Shown here: in pieces, positions 1 to 11,991 of the stretch | How the letters are laid out: each line of letters starts with the position of its first letter | How positions within the stretch are numbered: position 1 is the stretch's first letter | The notes under the pieces: generated by a model | The model's database searches: none | Told to the model about the DNA's origin: nothing | What the model saw: only the letters and a program-made list of their open reading frames with translations | Assembly: GCA_021234535.1 (NCBI GenBank) | Contig: CM037835.1 | Coordinates: forward strand, 744,001 to 808,000 | Reading direction: 5' to 3' | Length of the DNA stretch: 64,000 nucleotides | Source: Stichopus chloronotus | Lineage: Eukaryota; Echinodermata; Holothuroidea; Aspidochirotida; Stichopodidae | Translations under genes and position numbers: made by a program

Positions 1-139
1 ATTGTCTTTCAATAAAAGATGTCAGGTCTTATTCACCAATTGTGTGTAGACTTAAGAGGTTTTATTTATCCCTAACTGATCTAAGAATATAGTACTTCAT
101 CAATTCAATTAATTTATCTCATTTCTTATGTTCATTCAG

Positions 140-3100
140 AAGGAGCCAAGTAGTGCCATTGGTGGACCATATATTGCAGCTCATCTCAGGAGACAGGACT
201 ATGCCAGAAACAATCGAAAAGAGGTTCCATCTCTTAAAAATGCTGCAGAACATTTAGAAAAATTATTAAAGGAGCACAAATTGAAGAAACTGTTCATTTC
301 GACAGATGCTCCGAAGTTTGGTAAGTTTTAAGACATTTCTTGCTACAACAATGTCATATTAAAGAATTGATACCTCAATATTTTGTAAAATATTATATGG
401 TAGAGAATGAGGGTAAGTTGGTGGAATAAAATATTTGTTGAGTATTATATAAGATATAGTTGGTTGAGTGGTTTAATCATGGATTATTACATCATCTGGG
501 GGATTAGGTCCGAGAGATTAGTTCATGAATTAGAAGTAGTACCTCATTATTAGCTCACACAATTACAAGTAATTCAAGTGTAATTGTACAGTCTGTAGCC
601 TACGTAAACCTTCCTATCCTCTCTCTACAGTAGGCCTGTGTATTTGGTGGTTACCCTGTCACTTACGGTGTTTCAATATGGTAAACATCATCCCTAGTTG
701 CAGTCTAGGTATGTTGTTTGCTTTTCAAGATCTTTCAGTTTGAAAGTTCTTAAGAAATGATTGTGATATGGTAACCTGACCACTTGTAATTGCAAAGCTT
801 TTGCTTTACGTTATAATTTAGTGACCAATAAATGTAACAGGTATACATGCCAGTAGATTCAAATCAAAGTATAAATAATTTGATTATAAATTGAACACAA
901 AATGTGTGCATTGATGGAAATTATATGAAAACAATTTCTACAAACTGGAGGGGGGGGGTCATTACATCATAATTCAACTGAAGTCTGTTTTAATTCAATT
1001 GGGGCAAAAATGGCTGCACCCTTCTCTGAACTTCAAAATTATGTAACATAAGTAGAAAGCAATATCTATTTTAATTAATTTTGAGGAAGATGTTTGTCAA
1101 ACACCTCTGCATCATATTTTCAAGAGGTATTCCCAAGGTTTTGTTCCCTCTTAATCAGTCTCTCTATTTCACTGTTTTTTTTTAACAATACAGAGGGTGA
1201 TTGGATTTACCTCACCCTTAATACAGTTATCACAATTACATCATGGCTATCAATTTTTCCAATTTTAAGTGTCCCTATCCAGCTAACCTCCACAGGCTCC
1301 TCCTTCACCTGCTTCTTCCATTTCTTCTGTCAGTGCTCACATTTCAAAATTGGGCTCACACTAAGTCATATCATTTGCTCGTGGTAATGTAATAGACCTG
1401 ATAGTGCATAAACTAAATACTTTTGTATGTAAGTTTAATTTTGTCATCTTCCAAGAGATTTAATTTTTGATGCCACAAACAAACCCTACTTCTACTGAGT
1501 TCAGTTGTGTGAGCTACAGCAGCATTAGGGCGCTAGTTTTGCAATTATAAGTGGTAAAGATCGCCATAGCTCAAGTATTAGTTCTGAGAGATGGCTACAA
1601 GGTTTACAATTGATACCTCTCTTGTTTGTAGGCTATAATTGATAGAGGGATTATAGAGGGATCATTGATTGTATATACCATCTATACCAGAGTATATCCA
1701 CAGCAACCATGTAAGTTACTGGAAATTATTGCCCATTTATGTTTAGGAACGCTTCAGTCGCTTTACATACCCTCTGACCCCCGTGCCTGCAGATGATTCG
1801 CGGATTTGAGTGTTATGAATACGATAAATGTCACAGGTGTTTTGCCTGAGTCAAATTGGGGTTAACGTCAAAACACCACACTACAAGTCCTCAAATAAAT
1901 GAGAAAGTTGTCAACATTAAAAGCGTAAAAACATAAATAGAACTGGATGTTCAAAAAGTGAAGCAAGCCAACCAAAGACCAACTTAAGGGGAATGGAACA
2001 CCTCAGTGGCAATATTCTTGAATGCAAAGAAAGTGACCTCTATAAATGAATGTTTGAATCAACCGTGGAATGTTTATTTATGGCTTACCCTAGAGGTATT
2101 TCATTACAGATACACACATTACCATTTTGGGATGGGTGTTGACAATTTTGGATTCAAAAACTGTCCTTGAAAACATTTCAGGATTTTCCAAAGTCAAATG
2201 CGCAGAGCTCGTAGTACAGCTAGTTGACAATGTATAGCGTGGTCTGTCATTCTGTGCAACATTACCACACAAAAGTTTGGTTTTATTATTTGCCACAGGA
2301 CTGATGCGTAGCTTTGAGTGCAGAATGCCACAATCAGGACATTTATTCTAGGCCTATTGCATATAGTGTAATATCAGACTCAAGTTTCACTCACCTTAAT
2401 CATTATGTAAGTGACACTTAGTGACACTACAACAACTTTACCCCTCTGATGACTAGGAACCCCAAATCTTCTGGTGACCTCGCCCCCTGGACCCCACTAG
2501 GGGCACCACCCCTTCACTCTACCGTGACCCTAAACCAGGCCCCAGACCCCACGCTGGATTTGCTCGCATGCTTTGCATGCTCGTTGTAGGGCTACACAAA
2601 TGTCAGCAGGAAATTGGTAGATTTTCTTTGATGTTTGCTGGAAATTGAGCAATTTTTCCCAACACTGAATTCCTGGTGTATGGGCCTTGAACTGCATTTT
2701 TGAACTGAAGACAAACTTCAATCAAAACAAAAATCACGTGCAAGGCTGCAACAGAAATCTGTTAGGGGTATTTGATGACATGCCAAATGCTGAGTAAGTT
2801 AAAACAGCTTAAGATTTTCTGTCAGTAAACCATATTTATTAAACATGAAACCATTGTTTCTTCTGAATAGTTCATACATTGTGGAATAATCATAGATATC
2901 ACCCATAAACTTACACAAATAAATTTCTTTTGTTGTGTTCGACATTTCAAGATTTTTTTTTTTCTTGCAATGACCTAAGTCTTTTATCTGAAAACCGGTA
3001 AACAACTGAAACCTATTTTAGGCCATTACTGAACCAGTTGGACCATGTCAAATAAAGTGACTACAATCAATGATTTTTATGGATTGTTATTTCCTAAATT

Positions 3101-5332
3101 TGATGTGCTAGTTTGATCAGGGACCTTGGCAAGTGATTTTTTCTACAACTGTTGTACATTTAATGTACCGTGTTGTTGATGTGGTAGTTAGTGCATGTGC
3201 ATATTGACAATAAGTAGGCAATCCATGGAGTTGCAAAGCTTATCTCTATTGCTTCCATAATCATTTGCTCTCTTGTTCTTGTGTTACTTTGTGCTTATTT
3301 CCAGATGCTACATTTGGTTCACAAGACAATGAATGCAGCAAAAGTCCAATTTTGTTTCAGTTCTCTAGTATGCCTACAATAGTAATACAGAAAGGGTGCC
3401 ATCATTTACCAACAGCGTAGTACACTATTAAAAATGACTCATTTGGTTCTGCATTTATGCACCTCAAGGAACCCCTCATTCCAGGCATTTGGATGTACTT
3501 CCAAATTATTCTAAGTCATATATCAGTGATACATCTGATCGTGGATGGAGGTGAGTGCTAAAATTCATGAGTAAGATGTAAAATGAACAACTTCTTGGCT
3601 GTGTGCCAGGAAACACTCTAGGCATGTTGTAATACACTTGGAGAGTCCATATGCATGATATTCGTACATAGGTAGAAAATGTAAATCCACGCAAAGATAT
3701 CAGAGCCATGTCTAGCACTATGCATGCAGCTTTGAAACATACTGAGACTACAACCAAGACATTAAAACTTACATTGTTATTAGACGTAACTACTCACCCA
3801 AATACATGGTTGCATTCAGTAAAGTGAAATGCTGTGTCAAATTGCATGGAATAGCAAAGATGCAATAATTGATGTCATATAATATAGTCAGAGCACCTAC
3901 TCTCCTACAGTATTACCTGTGACCTTTCACATACAATGTCATGGGGGAGGGGGGGGCTAGGAGGGTGGTGAACATTTCCACACTTCACTTTTCATTTCTA
4001 GGTAGCTACCAAAGTTGATCTGACTTACTGTCTGACAGCAGTCTGTGAAAACAATTGTCACAACTCTTTTCCTGATTTGACTTCAAATTCATGGATATTT
4101 CCTGAAAGTTGTACAGGTCACTTGATATGATACGTGTAGGATAAGCTTATAATGTTTTTCCCATATGAAGTGTATCCCTTGACATATGATGCCATGTCAG
4201 CTTAGGCAGACTTTACATTATTTTAATACCAAGGCACCCTCCCACCATGTTTCAAGTTTTGGTAAACATACTGAGGGAGTTCACCTCTGTATCTCCTTAC
4301 TGTATACTTCTACATATAGGGATTACGTTGAAGCCTTCAACATAATCCTGCAATCATCAAGTGGAGAGATTGCCATTTTATTATTATTATGGATGTACAC
4401 TAATGCATATTCATTTTTTTTTTGTCAACAGAAATAAAAGAACTTAAAGACCATCTGACTGGGATAGAGGTTTACAACTATGTCCCACCAAAAGCTATAC
4501 TTGAAAACTTTATGGATGGTGGCATAGCAATTATTGACCAATGGATCTGTGCTCATGCAAGGTTTGTCTGTCTTCGGATAATTCTTTGCTAGAGCCAGCA
4601 TCAGTTATTGGAATTTACCTCTCTTGTTTTTGGAGAACACAGTTTCATATGCTAGTAAAGTGTTAGAATCCATGAACAATTTCCTTATTGTTAGCAACAA
4701 CAATGTAAAATGAGTGAAAAAGATAAATGGTAGAATATCTTTGTGTGCTGTATCTGCATTTGTTTCTGCTGACCTTGGAGTTATCAATGGATCTCTCAGT
4801 AAATCAATGCGACATTGATGCATTAATGGTATGGTGGTCTTTGTGAGGACAAGAGTGTCATTGAATACTCTACAGCATAATAGTTTTAAAATCTATAAAA
4901 TAACTTCCTAAAGTAGCTATCACACACTGATTTGTAAAGAAAAAAGATTTCTCCAATTTCCCGATGGTCTAATGACGGAAAAGAAGGATTTATCGTAAAT
5001 GATGGTCGAATACCAGTGAATAATGAACTAGGTTTCCAGGTTTTGATAACACGGTTGATTTGTTAATGAGAGTTCATCATACCCTAAGGAAGTGAAACCT
5101 TGTTTGTTTTTTGTTTACTTTTATATGATAGTATTATAATGAACTTTACATTGTTTAAATTTTAATCAAAAGGTTCTTCATTGGAACTGGCACCTCCACC
5201 TTCACATTTCGAATCCACGAAGAGCGACAAATTTTAGGATTTAATCCGAAAACGACGTATAATAGATTCTGTGGGGACGGAGAATCAAAGTCGTGTGATC
5301 AACCAACTGTTTGGAATATACAATGGAAATAA
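140..5332 (+). CDS. POFUT2: POFUT2, GDP-fucose protein O-fucosyltransferase 2 (3' part, three exons)
   Basis: Three exons join in phase: 140-320, 4432-4561 and 5173-5332 (TAA at 5330-5332). They follow acceptors ending CAG, CAG and AAG and use donors gtaagt (321) and gtttgt (4562). The 5' exons lie before the window. The enzyme adds O-fucose to thrombospondin type 1 repeats in the ER (GT68 family; family knowledge). Visible hallmarks are [11 protein letters not shown] (the donor-binding HLRR motif), VPSLKNA, the ISTDA segment, [31 protein letters not shown] and [10 protein letters not shown] near the C terminus; the order and spacing match the C-terminal third of vertebrate POFUT2. The [15 protein letters not shown] block distinguishes it from POFUT1. 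The long intron 321-4431 holds no other gene that I can see. The weakest point is the purine-rich acceptor tail before 5173, but the protein join is exact. Confidence 0.95.
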
Positions 5333-5464
5333 ATGAAAGGTTTATAGTAACAAGTAAGTTGACCTTGATTAAACAGTTACACATGAATAGATCGTTACTT
5401 GTTGACAGTTTCTTTTCAAGTTTACCTTTTTTAGTTATGTAACACAGAGGCTGTTCACCCATTC

Positions 5465-5765
5465 AGGGAACGTTAACTAGTTTATTAGATAAAGATCTTC
5501 ATGTGATTGATCCTGAACTAGAACAATAAATAAAGATTTGCGATTTATTCTGAACTAGTTCAATCATATTTATGATTGATGCTGAACTTGCTTATTGGAT
5601 GAAGATGTAGGACTGATTCTGAACTAGTTCAGTCAATAAAGAATGATAATGTTTGCTGAACTTATCCAATCTATAAAGATGTAAGTCTAATCAATACAGA
5701 TCTTTTCTTGATCATGGTCTCTACTGTTCAGTGTGTGAAGATGTGTGATTGACCATGGATACAGA
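5465..5765 (+). repeat. Degenerate tandem repeat in the POFUT2 3' UTR
   Basis: About five diverged units of roughly 50-65 bases share a core like GATTCTGAACTAGTTCA followed by CAATAAAGATG. The core GAACTAGTTC is a perfect palindrome in the better copies (about 5551 and 5620). Several units carry an AATAAA, so the array multiplies possible polyadenylation signals. Confidence 0.6.
5525..5640 (+). terminator. Candidate POFUT2 polyadenylation signals
   Basis: Overlapping AATAAATAAA at 5525-5534 and another AATAAA at 5635-5640 lie 193-303 bases past the POFUT2 stop, on the coding strand. They are the nearest canonical signals. Which one is used cannot be told from sequence. Confidence 0.45.
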
Positions 5766-8700
5766 TAGTTGGACTGATCTGACAATTGAACAAATAATTC
5801 AGTGGTAAAGGACATCAGACATTATGCCAAATATCAGAAACTCTTTTTTCTATATTTTGTCAAACAGCAGGTGTTGTTTGATACATGGAAAACTGTTTGC
5901 ATTAAATGCTAAAGTACTTTGAAAACATAAGTCCATGTGGTTTGTTTTTCATCTCCTTGGAGTTCCATTTAAGTCTCTTTGATTACTTTGATCACTCCTG
6001 TATGGTTTACTTGCAATCTAATTCTCAATGCACTCTGATGAGAAATATTGGATGTATGGTTTGTTGTTACAAACAGGAAAAAAGGAAATTTAAATGATTT
6101 GCTGATGTCACTCAACCAAAAGGTTGCATTTCATTTACTTTTACCAAATCACAAAACTTGATATTTCTGATATGAAACCATTATATTTGGAATGAAACTT
6201 TCACCACTTAAAACAATGAATACGTAAAATAAAGAATGAACAAAAAAATAAAAAGGTAAAGTACTTAGAATCAAATTTTGTCATTACTAAGGAAACTGAT
6301 AGAACAATACAAAATCATCACTTTAAGTAATATGAACTACTCATTGTAGTAACTGAAGTAGTTTGTGGCACATGTACTGTACAATGCATCAGCATTTCAT
6401 TAACTTATTTAATATATTTGTACTTGTTATTATATTTTGTTGTTGCTCTCATTAATGGTGTCATAATATTTATCCTTTTGATTGATTGAATTCAGTTTTT
6501 CTATCTTTGTCAGTGATTGTATTACCATTGTACTGGTGCCTACCATACCCATACATGCTTTCAGACACAATATTTCCATGCTGTTATTGAAATTCTGTGA
6601 CAGGCGATTTTCTTCCATTTTCTCAGCAAGTTTCATATTACATTTGATGTAATGAGTTCATTTGTATGGCTGTTATGATGTGTTGCCCAACAATAGGACT
6701 AACTGTATGACGTAATGTCGCCTCTGAAAATGATTGATGAACTCTCAGTGGATGTTATAGGCAAAGCTGTAATTTACCACTCCTATGAAGTCCCAACAGC
6801 ATTTTGCCATTTTATCAGTATCTATTTTCTCTCTGCTTTTTCATTGTTTTTCTGTTTTCTAGCAAAACCTGAGCCGTAACTTCAATGCAGTAATGTGGGA
6901 ATAGTTATGACTTAACTCAGTCCTTGTGACAAGCCTGTTTTTTGCTAGTCACTAGATCATTGCTTAGATGATAGGTTTTTCAAACCATGGTCCTTTTGGG
7001 GTGAATTGTGTAGTTTAAAGGACTATTGTTTGGACTGTAAACATATGAAATTATTGGAAGTGGCAGTCTATTTTCTGTTACCTGTATGTCGGTCATTTGA
7101 GCTGGTTTATTTACTTGTTTTAAGATTTCATTTGCCATGCTTAACTTAATTTTCTGTGAATATTTTCCATTTTCTGTATGGCAGGAAACATTATTGCTTT
7201 ACTTTATATAATCATCATTTAGAGCAGATAGTGTCCCACATAGCTGATACCCCCCCCCCCTCACACACACACAGACATGCACAGACACGCTGAAAATGCT
7301 TTGCACAGAAGCTTGCAGATGGCTACATTGAATGTTTCACAATAGTTTGTATCTTTGCCATTTTATTTGCAATAGGTTTACAAAGTTGGTGCTATTTGTC
7401 AATACTGCAGTATTTTATGTTAAAATGAATCCACCTACTGTACGTTATGGTAGTAAGATAAAAGGTTATTGATAAATTCTCTCAATACTGTTAAACTGAT
7501 TGGAGACCTTATTTATTTTTTCCTGTGGTTTCTCTTTGCAATATGTGGCATAGAAAACACTCTTTTGTTTTTATAAAGTAGAAACATGATGGTGTTGTAC
7601 TACTAAAAGATTTGTTAATTCGATGATAAGATTTGCATTACTATTCTTGTAGCTATGACTATTAGAATCTATAGCCCTCTGGAGGCAAAGTCGCTGTCAG
7701 ATTTAGGTTCAATCACCTTTTAATTTTAAGTGCTACTGTAGCTTGGAGGCACAGTAGCCACACTATGACTACAACACCTCCACTTCAGATTGTAGGCACA
7801 CTTGACTAAGACAAAGTGTCCTGTTATGTTCTCCTTTTTTCATACCATGGCTTCAAGTGCACCTTCACTTGAGACTGGACACTCAGAGGACTAAGATAAA
7901 TTTTCTCAAAAGTCTTATACTTGTGTCGTGTTGTTGTCTTTGTATTCTACTGTGCATACAGATGGCCACTGGGACTTTGCCTCACCACAGATAGGAGACT
8001 CGGTGGACTTAAAAAAATCACCCCCCCTACCAAGAAAGGACAGTTTTTCCAGATGTCTTGGCTCTTCCATTTTTACGTTGCCTCGACCCAAATCAGAGTC
8101 GTAGTTGACTTTTAGATAAAGTTTTGGGAAGATTAGGCCCAATACAGATACAATGTCATTCTCAAAATAGTTTTCCATGCATAAAGATCATGGCTGCATC
8201 TGTGCCCTCACATTTTCAGAAAGAAGTGCTCCACCTGTGGTGGGTCATTTATAGTTACTCCTTGTTTTAATTTTTCTGGGGTTCAGTATTTTGTTCTTTA
8301 TTGTCCAGATTATTTCACTATCATTTACATTGTTTCACCTCAACTTAAATTTCAGAAGTATCTTGAGTTGCTGGGCAATTTATCTATTACATTGTTTGTA
8401 TTGGAGTTTTCATGACAATCTAATGGTTTTTGTTATATTATAGTTGATATTGGTGCTTGCTTTATTAACTAGATAATTGTCTTCCTTACCTAACAATTTG
8501 GTAGAATACGGAATATACTGTAATGGCTGTTATTCTTTTAGATTTTTTATCTATTAACACAGCTGAAGGGGTGCTAGTAAATGATTGCCTATGTCAGTAT
8601 GTTCATCGTTGTTTATGGTCTTTAGTATTTTTTATCATGTTAAGATGTTTCCAAGGAGAATGGCTTATAATTCTAACCACTGCCAATGTTTGTATGATAC

Positions 8701-9194
8701 ATTAAGTTTACTTGTGACAACTTTCTTTGGTTATCATGCAAAACATTTCACAAGTAGTTAACAAGCTGTACAGCAGGTACTATATGACTGAATGGAGATA
8801 CTAAAAATAAATAATGGATTGATCAGTATTCTTACAATGGATGCTTTATTTTGCTCTTTCAAGCTTTTAAATGTAGAATTATATCAAGTAGGCACATTGA
8901 AAATAGAAGAAAGTCAAATGTACATACATACGTCCATGAAACTTAATAAGTAAAACGTTATATTATCGTCAAGATATGATGTGTGATTGCTCCATACATA
9001 GGTACGTATTTGTTCATTTCACAAATTGCTCAATCTCTTATTTGCAGCTAAAAATTGAAGACTAGTTACAATCATAATTTATGTGCATGTAATGCTCCCT
9101 CTCCTTCTTACAAATTTCAGCATTTTACAAGATCTGCCTTTGACGCTTCTCAGAATGCAGTTTGATCTAGTCTAGGGTCCTAAACCAATCCTGT
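5766..9194. other. Intergenic DNA between POFUT2 and the polycystin-like gene
   Basis: No exon chain is recognised. The stretch is AT-rich with a C homopolymer followed by a CA run near 7250-7275. Short open frames here have no family motif and no paired splice sites that I could find. The 3' UTR of the minus-strand gene probably occupies about 8840-9194. Confidence 0.5.
8845..8850 (-). terminator. Candidate polyadenylation signal of the polycystin-like gene
   Basis: AATAAA on the minus strand, 345 bases beyond the stop codon at 9195. It is the nearest canonical signal that I see downstream of that gene. Confidence 0.35.
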
Positions 9195-11991
9195 TTAATG
9201 CAATGTTGTTATATGTATAACAGTACAGAAAACTGCTTTAAGTAAGTCTAAGCCAATGATCTCAACTGCAGCAGCTAGGCTACCAAGAATCCAATAAGTT
9301 TTGAAATCCTCTGTACAGAGATGTAAAACACAATATGAACTCAAAGCAATGAAACAGCAATCAAGCAATATAAAAAAGACATCGGTTGTTTTATAGAGTG
9401 GATTAAATTTGTACGACTTTTTGGGAGTCAAATTAGGAGGATGGGTGATTCTGATGTTTTCATTTTTAGTTGGAGGTTGTTGATCAATGAAGATCTCCTC
9501 AGTTTGGTTTTTGATGGAAGCACAAGAGTAAGATTTACCCAGATCTCGGCTCTCTTGCTCATGAATCACATTTTTACAATCATCTTGTGAACTGTTTCTG
9601 TTTGAAGATTCATCATAGCATAGCACATCTCCAGTCATGTTATTATTCTTGTTTCTGCTCTTACATCTTTTCTTTGTATTTGAGGTGGTTGTAATCCACA
9701 CATTTTCATTTGACACAGAGGTTAATGATGACTTAAGCAGAGGCAAGTTTTCTGCCATCCCTTTGAATATTGAACATTGTATTTCATGTGGAATTTCACT
9801 GCCTTTAGTTACAATAGACTCACGACACCAGGAAGGCTCTATAGGCTCATCCAGGAGTACGGAATTCATAGTCACGTAAGTAAAAGTTTCACTCACAATT
9901 TCCTTCCGTTTGTTAATAACATTTCTCCTTTGCTTCACTTTATCATCCTCATTCCCCAGTTTGGTCAAGCAGCCTACATCGCTGTCAGTTCTGTCACTGC
10001 TCTCTGAACTAGATGAAGAGCTACTAAAGAGGTTAGAGAACCAATACCTCAGTCGGTACAAAAATGATGATTCCTTTACCTCTGGATTAACTAAAGTCAC
10101 TCCTTCGTTGAGCTGCTTCATCATTAGTGGTTTCGATAATTGATTGGATTCAACAAACCTTGAAAGTGAAGAGATGGTAGAGTTTTCAAGTTGTTGTGTT
10201 TGTAGTTTTCTTTGAGTCAAGGAGAGCTCAGGAGATGTTGAGCTCATGAGTGATGTAATATCTTCACAGGTATCTGTGGAGATGCTTGACGTTGTAACTT
10301 GATTCGAGCTGTTGGGACTTGGAGACAGAGATCTGATAATTGCTTTTGCCATGTCTCGGAAGTTGCTGATATAATCTTTACCTCGGATTACAACAGCTTG
10401 TTTAATTTCTATTCCCTTCTTTAGAACATCATGATACCGGACTGACTTTGTGCTGCTTGTGGTGGAACTGCAATTCTCTGCTATGGTTGGTGAATTGCAG
10501 TCACCTCGAGCAAATTGTCCATTATTACCATGATCTACATGCAGAGTAAACTCATTCTTCGATGATGTGAAGGCATTCATATTTGGTCCAGTCTGCTTTT
10601 GGCAATTGCTGCAAGGTTTCCTATCTAACCCAATTCCTTTTTCCTTCACCCCATACGCTATCATGTCTGTTGATGGATTCATATGTCCACAAGCTGATTT
10701 GTAAATATCGAATCGGTGATGTTCCCTTGATGAACGGAACATAGTTTTTGGTGATATTTCCCCATCCATTTCAACATCTTCCAAATGATGAGTAGAGTTT
10801 CCAGCAGCACAAGAACTGTTCCGATTTACTCCTTTGTACTTTGACTGTCTGCAATCCTTCTTGCATCCAACTTTTATTTGATAAGTGACATCATCCATGA
10901 CCTCAACATCGTTAACTGGTAAGTAACAAGAATATTTCTCTTCATCTTCCATCTTATGCAAAGTGAGTAAGATGGCTGATGGAGTAGGAGATGTAAAGTG
11001 ACCATCATCTGAAGAGTGGGACTCTGTTTCTGAAGGCGCAATCTTTACTTTTGTGTATGCTACCAGTTCTTCGTAAATGTGTTCTTTGTTTCCCTTGAAT
11101 TGATTGAACTGTGACACTGCTTTACCATTCTGGTCAGGTAATTGATTTCCACTTGTTGAGGGTAGATGCTGGGTATATTCATCTACTGGAGACAACTCTG
11201 TGTTACTGCACGCTACATCACAATTGACAGGATCTTCGCCATGAACAAGGAGATGGCATTGCTCTGTGTCTCTTTGACCTGAAGCCAACGAATCTAGCTT
11301 TAATTTCAACTCCTCAATGACGTGATCGTAGTTGGTTATTTCAGTCATTGCTGTGGTTACTGGCTTGCTCGCTTTATTTGAGACATCTGGCTTACCCGAT
11401 TGGGTATTGGGAACAGCTACTTCCTGTGTAGTAAAGTGATGTGTTCTTCTTGTTTGTAAGTGGGACATCTGAAGTTTGTTAGTAACTCTCAGAAATATTT
11501 CAATCACCAAGGAGAGAAGAAATGTTCCCAGTGCTGCCACAATCAATAGATAAAGATCACTCCCTTTGATAGTTACTCCACAGAGTGACAATGGTTCAGT
11601 CTTAAACAAGTGAACGAATGGCAAATCACCATCATTTTGAATGTAGAGTTTAAGCGCTAAAAACAGTGATAGTGGCATCAGTAACTTCAATATCATTAAC
11701 ATAATGTTATCATTATTATTCAGCGTCGATGACGGCACTCTGGCCAGAAACGCTGAGGTAATTGACAAGTATTCAGAGAAAAGGAGTGAAACTAACATCT
11801 TAAATTTATCAAACAAGATTAGTAAACTTGATTTGAAGAAGGAAGTAGATCTCTTAAGGCGGATGATGATCAGCTGATTGTTGCACAGCGCCCCCTTTTG
11901 TTTCATATTGGGCACAATCAGTGATGATGATAGGTAATGCTCATAAGTCAGTCCTTTCCTGAGGTCCTCAATAGTACAGGAATCTAAGCAT
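9195..11991 (-). CDS. Last exon of the polycystin-like gene: membrane segments and very long polar loop
   Basis: A single 2797-base exon encodes 931 residues. The open frame runs 41 bases past the acceptor only because the intron end happens to be open and starts with TTG. It begins CLDSCTIEDL, then QLIIIRLKRSTSFF and a hydrophobic KMLVSLLFSEYLSITSAF, in the place where polycystins have their post-PLAT basic segment and TM2. Two more hydrophobic segments follow, ending LVIEIFLRVTNK. The next 700 residues are hydrophilic, rich in Ser, Thr, Asn and Lys, with a serine run SSSSSSSESSD. The final 60 residues hold two hydrophobic segments, including YWILGSLAAAVEIIGLDLLK, whose Trp and Lys positions recall TM4-TM5 of polycystin-1. 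The stop is followed by a plausible 3' UTR; no good donor precedes it. Confidence 0.75.
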
